This document shows, piece after piece, positions 44,247 through 54,916 of a stretch of DNA of 64,000 nt. Where the stretch lies: positions 6,450,501-6,514,500 of the forward strand of contig OZ020618.1 of NCBI GenBank assembly GCA_963971575.1, given 5' to 3'. Below the pieces are notes generated by a model, which did not search any database, was not told where the DNA came from, and was given only the letters and a program-made list of their open reading frames with translations. Every line of letters begins with the position of its first letter. Within the stretch, counting starts at the first letter, position 1. The DNA is from Liopterus haemorrhoidalis (taxonomy: Eukaryota; Arthropoda; Insecta; Coleoptera; Dytiscidae). Made by a program: the position numbers and the translations under genes.

Positions 44247-44770
44247 CTGTCTGTCTGTCCGTCTGTCTGTCTGTCCGTCTGTCTGTCTGTCCGTCTGTAT
44301 ACACGTGCAGAGCAAATTCGGCTGAAAGGATTTTTATGAAACTTCATATTTAAGTTTCTGCCATCAATGGCACGAGTTGATCAACTTTTGGTAAAAATCG
44401 GTTTACTAAAAATGGGAGTTTACTCGTGTCGATTTTAAGATTTTTATGAATATTTCACAACAGAAAAATATTTCGAAAAAATTTATTGAACAAAAGTTGC
44501 TATAAAAGCAATAATTAATAACTTTTATTAGAGACGTTTTTTGATAAAACGAAAAATTGTTTTTTGTAAAATTTTTCGAAATTTTTTCTGTCTCAATTTT
44601 TTCATACTTATATATAACGTTTACATGGTCATGATAAATAATATCTGTTAGAAAATATTAGGCCAAGTTATTTCTACTCTGCTGCTAGAATGTATTACTT
44701 TATGAAGTACTTTATGATGGCGGTCGGTCCTGTGGTGGCCACAGCTGATTTTTTTTTGTAAGTAGATTAC
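44070..44770 (-). repeat. Family-1 repeat, near full length
   Basis: From TACCGACCGCCAACATATAT through (CTGT)n at about 44187-44300 to the inverted head CCTGTGGTGGCCACAGCTGA. The best full-length copy for defining the family. Confidence 0.88.
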
Positions 44771-44841
44771 AGCGGTGAATAGCAAATATATTTTGTTTAA
44801 CTGGCAATAAATAATTATATATATATATATATTTATAAAGT

Positions 44842-44985
44842 CTTAAGTTGGTTTTACACAGTTGAAGTTATTGATCAAGTTTTTTGTCAATTAATTGAAC
44901 AATTGAACAACCATTTATTGGTAAAGTAATTGGTAGAAAAATTTTGAGATACCTATAGAATATGTTTGAATCCTGATTTTACTCT
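44842..44985 (+). repeat. Partial copy of the 48377-48985 MITE, left end
   Basis: CTTAAGTTGGTTTTACACAG followed by TTATTGATCAAG and GTCAATTAATTGAAC words; no right end. Confidence 0.65.
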
Positions 44986-45110
44986 TTTTGTTAAAGTATG
45001 TCCAGCAGTTTTTGCGTGAATCTCGGACAAACAGACAGACAGACGACAGAAATTGATTTTTTTGAGGATATCGTCTTTTTATCATCTGAAACTTGTAGAA
45101 ACCAAAAATA
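44986..45110 (+). repeat. Family-4 fragment with short CAGA tract
   Basis: TCCAGCAGTTTTTGCGTGAA, then ACAAACAGACAGACAGACGA. A further repeat type carrying the same tetranucleotide at its core. Only one copy in the window. Confidence 0.5.
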
Positions 45111-46072
45111 AGGCCAAACAGATAAAGCCTCCAAATTTATTTATATAGATAGATAATTAATCTTTAGTATATTTAGTTTTTACTTCAAAAATGCATTTTT
45201 TATTCCAGTTCGATAAAAGACGTTTTTGGTTTTATCTAATGCGTGTATTTTCTAACAAAATGATATTTGCAAACCCTTACGCCCTCCAGCGATATAAAAA
45301 GAAAAACAACATCTATATAGAATACAAATGTTTACCTCAGAGAAAAGAAAAATCTGTCACAGACAGAAAATATTTAATATATTTAGACGTATCCAAAATT
45401 CAATTCGAGAAACATGAAGAAACTTCATTGTTAACACGTGTAGTAAGTTTTTTATGTTTTTAATTTAAACTTAAAACTCATTGAATTGAAGCGTTTTGAA
45501 ATGATTTTTGTTTTTTTCATTAAATTTCTGGGTAATTTTTAAAGTTTCAAGTCTTGTTTTTAACTTGTTAGAACTTTCTTGAACTTATAAAAGAATACTT
45601 TTAAAGATGTAGGGTTGAACTTTATTTTAACTTTTAAATATTATATTTTTAATAATATTTCACCTTATGCAGTTTAAATGAAGATAATTAAATTGCGAAA
45701 TAATTTTAAATTTAAATACTACGCATTCCCATAGGACACTCTTAAACTAACCTTTTGAAATATCTCTTTTAGTGTGGACTTAACAGCAAAAACTTATACA
45801 ACAAAAATTGTTTATAATAAGAAAAAAATCTTTTTTGTCCTCATCTGTTTGAAGACCTCGGCTCTGCCTCAGCCATCAAATTCAGATGCGGACGAAAAAA
45901 ATCCTTTTTTTGGCCATGGTGCACAAATAACTACTATGTAACATATCACCGACATTCATAATTATTTATCGCCAGAATAAATTTTTATATTTTATTATGA
46001 ATTTGTTTTGCAACATCTAGTCATATCCCATGCATATACAGAAACGTTAATTTAAACCTAGGACATTAAAAA
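45111..46072. other. AT-rich; 90-codon open frame not called
   Basis: An open frame at 45191-45463 (ATG at 45191) has no family resemblance and ordinary AT-rich composition. A palindrome at 45820-45925 is listed separately. Confidence 0.35.
45820..45925. repeat. Imperfect palindrome with CCTCGGCTCTGCCTCAG centre
   Basis: Arms TTTTTTGTCCTCATCTG / CAGATGCGGACGAAAAAA. Nearly the same as 28795-28885. Confidence 0.78.
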
Positions 46073-46610
46073 ACCAGTGGCGAAGAAAGACCTCCGCTAG
46101 ACTTGCCCTCCCATAAAAAAAAAATAATAAAAAAAAAATACATATATTTTTTTTTAATTTAAAAAAAGATTTAGGTAAATCTTCAAAAATACATCAAATT
46201 ATGTCCAATACAATTTTTTGTCTAAGGTTTGGTTTACTAGTTACGAATTTTTTTAAATTTTAATGTTTAATAACTTCCGTTTCTGGTTTCGGATTTTAAT
46301 AAAAAACAATAGGGTTCTTCCCAGTTATTAGGAGAATTTTTTAGTACCAGAACGAACTCTTTAAGTTAAACCGTTTTTGAGTTATCGTGTATACACACAG
46401 ACACACAAACACACAGACACACACACACACAGACACACATAGACACACACACACACAGACACACACACATACGGACGGCACTTCGAAAATAGGTTTTTTG
46501 GATTCCCTGGACCATGAAACGTGGTCATCAGTCAAAATATCGACATCGAAAATTTTCGCGATTACAATACTTGCCCCTTATATATTAAGGTCGGACAAGT
46601 AAAAATCAAT
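46073..46610 (+). repeat. Family-3 (CA)n-bearing repeat, full copy
   Basis: Starts CAGTGGCGAAGAAAGACCTC, contains AATAGGGTTCTTCCCAGTTA, the (CA)n/(CAGA) tract at about 46395-46470, TTTGGATTCCCTGGACCATG and ends GGTCGGACAAGTAAAAA. Confidence 0.88.
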
Positions 46611-47340
46611 ATTGAAACGTCGGTAATAATCTTTCTATGTGTGCACTTATAGCAATATACAATATTTCTGAGTGTTCGTTCCTAACAAGGTTGAGTTAAA
46701 AAAAAATTAATACATATTTTTTTATTAACTGACAACCATAATTAACTTGCCCATTTTATGAACCATAACCAAATACGTTCTTTTTCTCGTTGACATTTCT
46801 AAGACGTAATTAAAATATATGCCATTTTCAAGCTGTTCTCTGCTGTTTCGCAAATGTATTCTGCAATTATATATTCAAATTTTCCTCGTGCAAGTTTCTG
46901 TAACTTGATATTAAGATGGTAAGTTTTGAAATGTTAAAATAGCTGTAAAACGAGGTTATTTAACATTGAAATACAAATTTTAACATAGTTAAGACTTCTA
47001 AATACATTAAAGAATGTTACTTATGGCTATATTTAGTAACGAGGTTTATATTTATATATTTAATAAGATGATTTGACCTAAATTTATATCCCTAATACGT
47101 CCCTTATTCAACAGTATCAGGTATTATTGTCTCTAGTTTGCTTTGACATGGGATCGAAGTTTTCTATTATTTGCATCCGACCAAATTAGTGTTGTCCATC
47201 ATGATTTTAAAAGGGTTGATCATTCAATACATATTGATTTGTAATTACTTTTATATTGGTTTATACCCGCAGGAATCCAGAATGATTATACAGACCATCA
47301 CAAGTTGAGAGCACGCAAAAAAAAAAAATAAATAAAAAAT
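46611..47340. other. No feature recognised
   Basis: AT-rich; nothing supported. Confidence 0.35.
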
Positions 47341-47411
47341 GCATAACTCATAAAATTGTAAAAGATGCCTGCGGTTTGAATTTTTGGAATCCTCAATATT
47401 TTTTATTACTG

Positions 47412-47470
47412 AAAAAAACAGTTTTCAGATTATAAGGTGGGCAACCTTATAATCTGAAAACTGTTTTTTT
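47412..47470. repeat. Perfect hairpin 1: 27-bp arms, GGGCA loop
   Basis: Arm 47412-47438 is the exact reverse complement of 47444-47470 (core CAGTTTTCAGATTATAAGGT). The loop is GGGCA at 47439-47443. No mismatch in 27 bp. Confidence 0.97.
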
Positions 47471-47488
47471 TGAAAAAATTTTCTGAAA

Positions 47489-47547
47489 AAATTTTAAATC
47501 TTTCAGCTGTCAGTAGGGCATACTGACAGCTGAAAGATTTAAAATTT
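47489..47547. repeat. Perfect hairpin 2: 27-bp arms, GGGCA loop
   Basis: Arm 47489-47515 is the exact reverse complement of 47521-47547 (core AAATCTTTCAGCTGTCAGTA). The loop is GGGCA at 47516-47520. Arms are unrelated to hairpin 1, yet arm length, loop length and loop sequence are the same. 18 nt separate the two. Confidence 0.97.
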
Positions 47548-47554
47548 GGGTAAA

Positions 47555-47620
47555 TGATAAAAATTTATTTGAAGTGTGAATTTTCACATATTTCAGGGTT
47601 TTGTAGATATTTAGTATGTG
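47555..47620 (+). repeat. Family-2 terminal module, solitary
   Basis: GAAGTGTGAATTTTCACATA then TTTCAGGGTTTTGTAGATAT, as at 8430-8490. Confidence 0.7.
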
Positions 47621-48184
47621 ATAACAAATTAAGGGTACATATTAAAATCATAAGTTTTGAAAAAATGAAAGAATAAACCACGTGCTTCCATTTAGAGACT
47701 TATAACCACACTTAAGATGCTCTCGCATCAAGACACAACTATGGTTATCCAGTCAGTCAGATAAATACTGTAAGAACCGTTTTGCAAAAAAATCAATAAC
47801 CATCGACATAATTATTAAAAAAAAATTGTAAAAAAACTTTTCCGGTTCACATTAATGTGAAGAATTTTTTCAGATTATTATATTAATCCCAATCACATTT
47901 TTGGCAAAAATCTTAAGTTAATATAAAGAAATTTAGAAGAACTACTTTTTGTTCCTTAATCAACGTCTTAAAATTTTTCTTTTCATACTATACACTAAAT
48001 TTTTGATAGTAATATTTTTTCAACGACACAAAAAATATATATTTTTCGAAAAACTAATCTCATCAAAAATTCCTGTCGAAAAAAATTACTTTATTTTTGT
48101 ACAACCTAACCTAAAGTATTTTGTTTTTGACAGTTCAGTAGTTCGATATTTCGTCAACAGATGGCTCTACAAGTTTTTACTTAA
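47621..48184. other. AT-rich; family-2-like scraps
   Basis: 47820-47880 has CCGGTTCACATTAATGTGAA and nearby family-2 words. An open frame from 47949 is AT-rich with no resemblance to known proteins and runs into the SINE. Confidence 0.4.
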
Positions 48185-48350
48185 ATCATTTTTTTATTAT
48201 TATTTTTTTTTTGTGGCCTTTACTGCTTCGGCAATTAGCCAGGACAAACTTATTTTTAAGAAAATTCCATGCTTGAACAGGATTCGAACCCGAGACCTTA
48301 GCAACGCAGAGCACATGTGTTACCACAATGCTACGCCGGTCGCCATTTTA
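48185..48350 (-). repeat. tRNA-derived SINE
   Basis: Minus strand: GGCGACCGGCGTAGCATTGT with A box GTAGCATTGTGGTA, B box GGGTTCGAATCC about 40 nt later, then TTCAAGCATGGAATTTTC body and an A-run tail (plus T-run 48190-48212). The clearest SINE in the window. Confidence 0.78.
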
Positions 48351-48376
48351 ATCGTTAAAAATTGAGCTTGAGACAA

Positions 48377-48985
48377 CTTACGTAGGTTTTACACGATTTA
48401 ATTTATTGATCAATTAATTGAAAAAGTTGACATTCAATTTATTGAAGTGTGTAAAGTGTTCAAATTTTAACAATAAATTGAACAATTAATTGATGAAAAA
48501 TTGACCAATTTATTTTGAAAATAGAACAAGTTCTATTTTTCATCAATTTTTTAGGGAATTCGAGGTATATTTTTATTTGTTTAGTTATTGCCAACTGTTT
48601 AGTTGTAGCATAACCTAGAAATATATAGTTTGTGTTTCGTTTTCAAATGTGACAGAACCTCAAACGTTCTAATTTACCATCATCTAGGTTATATCTTTTG
48701 TTTTTGTTCACAGCTCGTAACTTTGTGAAGATTTTTTTCAATATTTTCATTTTGATAAATATGCCAACAAGTTTTACAGTTGGTAATTTTCAAAACAAAT
48801 GATAAATAAATTGATGTGTGTAAAGTGATGCTTTTTGTTTCCAAGGTTACCAATACATTTTTCAATTAATTAACATAAAACTTCCTGGCTAATTTCCACA
48901 GTAGCAAAGGCCATTAAATTTAAAAAAATATATAAAACTTGATGAATTTATTGATAAATAAATTGAACTGTGTAAAACCAACTTT
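48377..48985. mobile_element. GGTTTTACAC-ended MITE
   Basis: Inverted ends CTTA.GT.GGTTTTACAC.. and subterminal words TTTATTGAT/ATCAATAAA and TTAATTGA/TCAATTAA repeated many times in both directions near each end. About 609 bp, no ORF. Interior scraps at 8150-8390, end scrap at 44842. Confidence 0.75.
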
Positions 48986-49189
48986 AAGAAAATAAAAGTT
49001 TCATTTAGTTCCACACGCAACTAAGAAAAGAATTATATTATGAAATTTTTATTACAGTTTAACTAATTTTTAATTATAATTTTTAAATACAACGCAACTC
49101 AACTTAAACCATCAAACGGCAAGTAAATACCGAAGTGGGGGTGAAACTGACCAAGAAAACCAAGTTTGTATCTCGGTTACAATCCAATA

Positions 49190-49310
49190 CAAATTTATTT
49201 TTATTTTTCGAACGATGTGTTTTTCTGAAGTCTCAATATTTTTCTTATATGCGGATCCATATTGTATATGCTAACAAATTTCTACTTCCTAGATCAGAAT
49301 AGACATATAA
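49190..49310 (+). repeat. Family-2 fragment
   Basis: TTTTCGAACGATGTG, TGAAGTCTCAATATTTTTCT, then CTAACAAATTTCTACTTCCTAG, a weak match to the family-2 body. Confidence 0.4.
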
Positions 49311-49323
49311 GTTACGATATAAG

Positions 49324-49539
49324 TAGGGTGACCATTTTCTTGGAGACGGCAATGCGGGACGGAGCAAAAAAAAGGTCGTAACTTCCGAAATATAAGTGAA
49401 GAGCAAACAAAAAAAAGGTCCTCACCTCCCAAATATAAGTAAAGATCAAAAAAAAGGTCTTCACTTCCCAAATATAAGTACAGAACAAAATTCGGCCCTG
49501 GGGACACCAAATCAAAATGCGGGACGAATGGTCACCCTA
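49324..49539. mobile_element. hAT MITE with TAGGGTGACCA ends and GATATAAG TSD
   Basis: Ends TAGGGTGACCAT and ATGGTCACCCTA, 216 bp, perfect 8-bp TSD GATATAAG (49316-49323, 49540-49547). The interior is mostly the 38-bp-type tandem unit (TTCACTTCCCAAATATAAGT) shared with 43649-44000. Confidence 0.94.
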
Positions 49540-49547
49540 GATATAAG

Positions 49548-50077
49548 AGTTTCCTAATAATACCTACGAAATCCTAAAAAGACAAAGAACCACTATACTA
49601 CGGCATCGTTAGTTAATTAAAATTGTTATCAGAGAGCAACGATGGATATTTGTTCCCTAAGGCATCGTCTTTCTCAAGATTTCCCATCTTCATATCATTA
49701 TTTCATACATTTAGCTCATTAGATAAAACATAATTTATAGGAGAAATAAAACAAGTCAGATAAATAATATTCCGGGACATGCTACCCGGAAGATAGAGTC
49801 CATGTCAGTGTATTAATGATAAACATGTTGTCTCAACAGTTTGACGCGCAGTTTGCTACCTCATATACATTCATTAATGCAGGGTCCCCTACCTTGGAAT
49901 AATTAGATAGCTAATGCCCTCTTAGGAGCTGCTATAAGAGCAAACGTCTAATGATGTTGTTACCGAACTCAACACTTAATTATCAACCTACACATTTATT
50001 ACATTTCTAACAAAACTATTTCATTATTATATTGGTACTTGGAACGATAGAATCAACTGTCACCACTGAAAAAAATA
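49548..50077. other. No feature recognised
   Basis: Nothing supported. Confidence 0.35.
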
Positions 50078-51382
50078 CAAGGTGTCTCAAAAGAAATTTT
50101 ATATTTAGTGGATCGACTAAAAAAAAAGTAAGCCGTATATAGAAAAAATGTTTATTAATAATTAAAATACACTTTTTGCGGATTTATTTCTTAAAAATAA
50201 TATCGTCTAAATGTAGACCCTCGCGGTCTCGGCACTCATTTAATCGAACAGTAAAATTACTTATGACGTCTCGGCAGGTGGACTCAGGGATGGCTGCCAT
50301 TTCGTGACGGATATTTTCTTTCAAATGCGCCAGTGAAGTCGGTTTATTGGCGTAAACTTTAGATTTAAAATAACCCCATAGGAAAAAGTCCATAGGGGTT
50401 AAATCTGGACTGCGTGGAGGCCAATTTATGTCACCTCTCCGGGAGATCAATTTGCCTGAGAAAATTTCACGAACACGTGGCAGAGACATATTGGACGTGT
50501 GTGAAGTTGCTCCGTCCTGTTGGAACCATGTTCTTTGGTTATAGCCAGGAAAGTTTTGCAGTTCAGGTACCAAGAAGTTGTCTAACATCTCCACATAACG
50601 CTCTGAATTCACTGTAACTGCACGCCCCCTTTCGTCTTCAAAAAAGTAAGGGCCGATAATTCCTCGCGCCGACATCGCAGCCCATACGGTCACTTTAGGC
50701 GAATGTAGGGGTTTCTGATGTTTGCGTTTCGGATTTGTTGCACTCCAGTAGCGGCAGTTCTGCTTATTTACGTGGCCATTAAGATGAAAATGAGCTTCAT
50801 CCGAAAACAAAATGTTGGTAAACGTTGAAAATCACTCAATCACCTGATTTACGAAATTAAGCCTCTGACTGGCATCTTGGGGCTTTAATTCTTGCACCAA
50901 TTGAATTTTGTAGGGGTGCAGCTTTAGGTTTTTGTGCATAATGCGATGTAATGATGATCTATGCACATTTAAAGCACTTGCGCGCTTCCGAATTGAAAGG
51001 TTCGGGTCGTCACGAACAGACTGATTAACATTCTCCACGTTTTCTACCGTTCTTGATGACCTAGGTCGCCCGGATTTTTATTTATCCAGCGTTGTACCAG
51101 TCTCTTCAAACTTTTTAACCCAATGTCGAATGAGAGGAATGCGCATCATTTAAGTGGCGAAAACCTCGAATACTGCAGAATTTTCTACGCGCTACAGTCG
51201 CCGAATCACCGTTTTTGTAAAACTCTCGCACGCATAACGCGCGGTCTGCTCCCGAGAAACGCTCCATAGCGACTGAATTCCCAAGAGCCAGGCTACCGAT
51301 TGACATAACCCCCGCGCCCCTCGGATACGTTGCGTTCACGCAGTAAGCTAAATAAATATAAAATTTCTTTTGAGACACCTTG
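50078..51382 (-). mobile_element. DD41D (Visitor/rosa-like) Tc1/mariner element, near intact
   Basis: 1305 bp, inverted ends CAAGGTGTCTCAAAAGAAAT, TA at 50076-50077 and 51383-51384. Highly similar to 3722-4638 outside that copy's deletion, which implies recent activity of the family. Confidence 0.96.
50184..51267 (-). pseudogene. DD41D transposase, three lesions from open
   Basis: Starts MERFSGADRALCVREF at 51267. The N-terminal HTH is shifted by a 5-bp deletion after HLNDA (the sister at 3.7 kb has the 5 bases) and a TAA lies at LDK-stop-KSG. HTH 2 is open (NVNQSVRDDPNLSIRKRASA). One TGA follows FVNQVIE, then 208 codons are open: LFSDEAHFHLNGHVNKQNCR with the first Asp, WFQQDGATSHTS with the second, and WPPRSPDLTPMDFFLWGY with the third. 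The spacing of the last two is 41 residues. It ends LDDIIFKK. All three catalytic Asp residues are present, but the frame breaks imply no full-length protein. Confidence 0.93.
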
Positions 51383-51384
51383 TA

Positions 51385-51726
51385 TAAAAGTAACCCAGCG
51401 AGTTGTAAATTTCATATGACGTGTTTAAAAATAACTAGTTTTAATAAATATTTAACAATTCTATATAGCCTACGCCTATCTTATGGTGCGATTATGGCCA
51501 TTTCAGTTAAATATTTAAGCTCTTTAAATGTGAAGGTCACAGGCTTTAGCGTGAAGTGCAATAACGGTCACCATTTAACGTTAAAAAAATCCTTAAATTT
51601 TTCTTTAAGCTACAGTCAGATATATCTCTCTATAGCGCTAAATTTGAGGTTATGTTTGACACTGGATCAGATTGTAACGTTTCCCGAAATTGTATTTAAA
51701 GTTAAACATTTTTATTTACAAGAAAA
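51385..51726. other. Possible 5' part of the Harbinger remnant
   Basis: Open on the plus strand in one frame (51380-51772) without recognisable domains. Confidence 0.3.
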
Positions 51727-52158
51727 TGGAACTGATCCATGTTTTAGTTCATTTAATTGCCGAGGAAGATGACAACAGGTAATAAAAGATAAATTTATAA
51801 ACATTACAAATTATCAAAAATATGTACTTTGTATTTTTAGGAACAATCTTCGCATAGAACGAAGATTTATAAGAGACACAGAAAATCCATTTGAAATGGC
51901 TAATGAAAGTTTTAGACCTTTTTTCGGATGTCAAAAGAAATGATTTTCTACGCAATTTTGCAACCACTACATAATGGACAACCTGCAAGGCAAAACGAAT
52001 TTCCACTACATCTCAAAGTGTTAGGAACTATCAACTTTTTGGCAACTGGTTCTGATCAAAGAGTTGTGGGGAACTCCATTTTTAATTGCATGAGCCAGAG
52101 TAGTTTAAGCAAAGCTATAAACCAAGTATGCAAACTCATTACGAATCGCCTAAGCCAT
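51727..52158 (+). pseudogene. PIF/Harbinger-type transposase, first exons
   Basis: Exon MELIHVLVHLIAEEDDNR (ATG 51727) ends at a GTAATA donor (51780). A short intron ends TATTTTTAG at about 51840. The next exon reads NNLRIERRFIRDTENPFEMA, then SFRPFF, a one-base frameshift, RMSKEMIFYAILQPL, PLHLKVLGTINFLATGSDQR, VVGNSIFNCMSQSSLSKAIN and CKLITNRLSH. It ends at a second GTGTGT-type donor, and a polypyrimidine-CAG acceptor lies at about 52315. The R-x-x-RDR-NPF and L-x-FLATGS-QR-VG...MSQSS-S motifs mark the N-terminal half of Harbinger nucleases. The DDE exons are not recognisable downstream. Confidence 0.82.
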
Positions 52159-52436
52159 GTGTGTTATTTTGTATGAAAATTACCTATGAACATACATTTT
52201 TATCTTAAAATGATACTGTTACTATTTATTATTTTTGGGTAAATATTGTAAACATGGTTTAATAAATCATGTACTTTGAATTCATTTTGCTATGTATTTT
52301 TTTGTTTTTTCAGGACATTTGACTAATTGAATTGTATATGAGATATTTCCTAAATGACAAATTTTGCGAAACTTACAGCTTTTGCTCAGAAGAGAATTTC
52401 TTCATTCCGAGAGTAGCATGGACAATAAGGAGAACT

Positions 52437-53089
52437 CCCAGCAAACATTTTTATATGGGCCAGTACTGTTGAAGCACATACTCCCCGGCATTGAAAATAA
52501 TGGGCCAGTACCCCGATGCCCCTGTGGCCGTTAGCTGGCCCATTGATGTATCAATTGCCGGCCCAGCAGCGGTGTGAAATAATCGCATTAGTTGCAAGAT
52601 TTATTTCTGATGGACCAGTGCTTGTATTATACCCACTTTCTAGTATTTCAAATGTAACATATGTATATTTACCTTATACTTACCCAGTATTAAAATAAAT
52701 TAATGGTTAGGTGCAAAATAAATACTCATTTGGCCACTTCACCATCGTTGAATAAATTTATTTAACAAATAAAGTTGACAATATCGCATCGGTTTTAAAC
52801 TATTAATGAAGAAATTAACGTTGCTGTCAATAGAATGATGCTATATTGTCAACTTTATTCGTTGAATAAATTTATTCAACGATGGCGAAACAAAAGTAAA
52901 ATGTAACATATTAACAAAAATAAGGAGTGCTCATAAAATTCTGGTAAAGTACTTCGTATAGGAGGAGTGCGAAATACAAATGTGAAGTATATTATTAATA
53001 CTGGCGTTGCACAAACTTTTAGTGCCAGCAATTTACCAACAGAAAAAGCAGTTTTCCGGCATTCGGCCGATGGTTGAATGTTTGCTGGG
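52437..53089. mobile_element. CCCAGCAAACATT-ended MITE
   Basis: Perfect 13-bp inverted ends CCCAGCAAACATT / AATGTTTGCTGGG, 653 bp. GC-richer left part with GGGCCAGTA/TGGCCCA words. No TSD resolved. Contains the fold-back 52742-52884. Confidence 0.75.
52742..52884. repeat. Fold-back with 43-bp arms
   Basis: Left arm 52742-52784 pairs with 52842-52884 (CCATCGTTGAATAAATTTAT with ATAAATTTATTCAACGATGG at the outer ends, AAAGTTGACAATAT inside). Loop about 57 nt. Probably a nested element. Confidence 0.85.
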
Positions 53090-53331
53090 CTAGTATCTCA
53101 ATTATCGACGAAATTAAAAAACCCACAAGACCGTCGACGGCATGTCAGAATACCTTCTTTGGCCAGGTACAATGATGAAGCAGTGACAACGTTGAAAGAT
53201 TAATTCAACAAGTAAAATTTGATAGAAAAAGATCACGGGGAGCAATATAGGTGCACAATGTGAACAGATTTATTTAGTTTTCGTTTCTCCATACTATACT
53301 ATAGAAATAATATATTTGTATATATGTATAT

Positions 53332-53373
<42 letters not shown>

Positions 53374-53761
53374 TTATTTATTGTGATAATATGGAAATAT
53401 ATCATGTTACAATGGAATCAATGAAAATTATCATGTTAAATTTGATATAAACCAAATTTTAGCGAATTACAACAAAATTTCTAGCGAAAAGAACACATGT
53501 TTGATATTTAGCTTTATCATCAATTATTATATCAGATTACAAAGCATTTATCATACAAACATAAATTGTTATATGATAACACATTGTGTTATTATATGAA
53601 ATTTCAAAATGATAAATAAAAATATGCTACGGGTAAATTATAGCATTATTTACACCACCATCCTCTGGAAATTTATTCCAACAAACTCAGAAAATACTCT
53701 CTATGAAGCTGTAAAATATTACGCATAGGTTAGTGGTGGTATTATGATAAAACAGAGTAGA
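53090..53761. repeat. AT-rich with (TA)n run
   Basis: A (TA)n microsatellite occupies about 53327-53372. Nothing else supported. Confidence 0.5.
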
Positions 53762-53762
53762 C

Positions 53763-54518
53763 CATATTAGTAACTACGTCACAAAATGAGATTCAGTGCT
53801 GCCGTCTCGCGGTTGGAGTCCTTTTATTTCAATTTAGCATGTTGTTTTTTGGAAATATAAATTAAGTTTTCAAAGTAAGAGAATGCTTCACATCAAAACT
53901 ACAAGTCAATATTTATTTATTAAAATTCTTATTTTATACATTATAATTTAATATGTCATTATTTTTGCAGAACAATATTATTTTGCAGGTTAATTTTGAA
54001 AATTTTAGTTAATAATTGTTATTATTGTAAGTAATATAGCAATAAGTGTGTATGCCATATCTAAATGGTTTTAAGGAGTAATATGTTTAATTTTCCATTA
54101 TTCTTTTTCATTTTCATCTATCAAAAAACGAAAACATTTGCAATTAATAATGTAGCTGTATTGGTTACAATTTGGAGCAAAACAATACACCAATATGCAT
54201 TCTAAAACAAAATATTTATGACTACTTAGTGTTAATTAAATAAATACTAAAGATATTTCGATTTTCATATGATTTAAAAACGTAACCTATAAATATATCT
54301 TCGAATCCTTATTTATATATTTATAAAATCATTATTCCATAATATAAAGTATCTGGACTGTATATATTAGTATATATTTATCAAAAATACATATTTTATG
54401 CTCCAAAATTAAAAATATTCATAAAATTAAGGTAACAAAAGTAATGTCACATGTATTTTAAACTGCCAAAGGACTCAGCTCTCAGATGGCAGCACATGTA
54501 TGTGACGACACACTAATA
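53763..54518. mobile_element. Probable TIR element with TATTAGT..CGTCACA ends
   Basis: The left end (TATTAGTAACTACGTCACA, then GTGCTGCCGTCT and GAGTCCTTT) matches, inverted, the right end (AAAGGACTC, AGATGGCAGCAC, TGTGACGACACACTAATA). About 60-bp imperfect arms, no ORF. It abuts the next MITE. Confidence 0.6.
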
Positions 54519-54903
54519 GGGTATGTTTCTTAATTCAGCGCTAGATCTAGCGCATAAAGCACAAATCTAGCAAACCGTTTCTTAAAACAGCGTAAAATTC
54601 TAGCAGACTGTTTCTTATTACAGCACTAAATGTCCGCTAGGTACTAGCGCTAGATAACGAATCTAGCGGTTAATAAGGCTGCTAACTGCTAGAGCTAGAG
54701 AGGTTAACATCACAATTTGACATTTATTTGACGTAATAGTTTTCTGCTAATAACTACATAACCTCCTTGAAACCTAGCAACAATCTAGCAAGTCGTTTCT
54801 TTATTTTTGAATTTTTGTATTTAGCGCATTAATCTAGCATCACAGCGAGCATCTAGCGCTAGAAGTTAGTACTAAATTTTTAGCTGAATTTAGAAACATA
54901 TCC
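54519..54903. mobile_element. CTAGCGCTAG-word MITE
   Basis: Ends GGGTATGTTTCTTAATTCAGC and inverted GGATATGTTTCTAAATTCAGC; flanking ATA at 54516-54518 and 54904-54906. The interior is packed with CTAGC/GCTAG and TTTCTTA words in both orientations. No ORF. Confidence 0.78.
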
Positions 54904-54916
54904 ATATGGTCTATTC

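Noticed and set aside
45191..45463. 90-codon ATG frame in AT-rich DNA
   Set aside because: No family resemblance, lysine/asparagine-rich composition expected from base content and no splice or regulatory context.
3262..48350. Possible tRNA genes at 3330-3365, 8710-8800, 17876-17945, 43523-43604 and 48278-48350
   Set aside because: A and B boxes are visible but acceptor stems do not pair and all lie in interspersed repeats, so they are SINE promoters or relics.
53327..53372. (TA)n run as a possible replication or regulatory site
   Set aside because: Plain dinucleotide microsatellite with nothing flanking to support a function.
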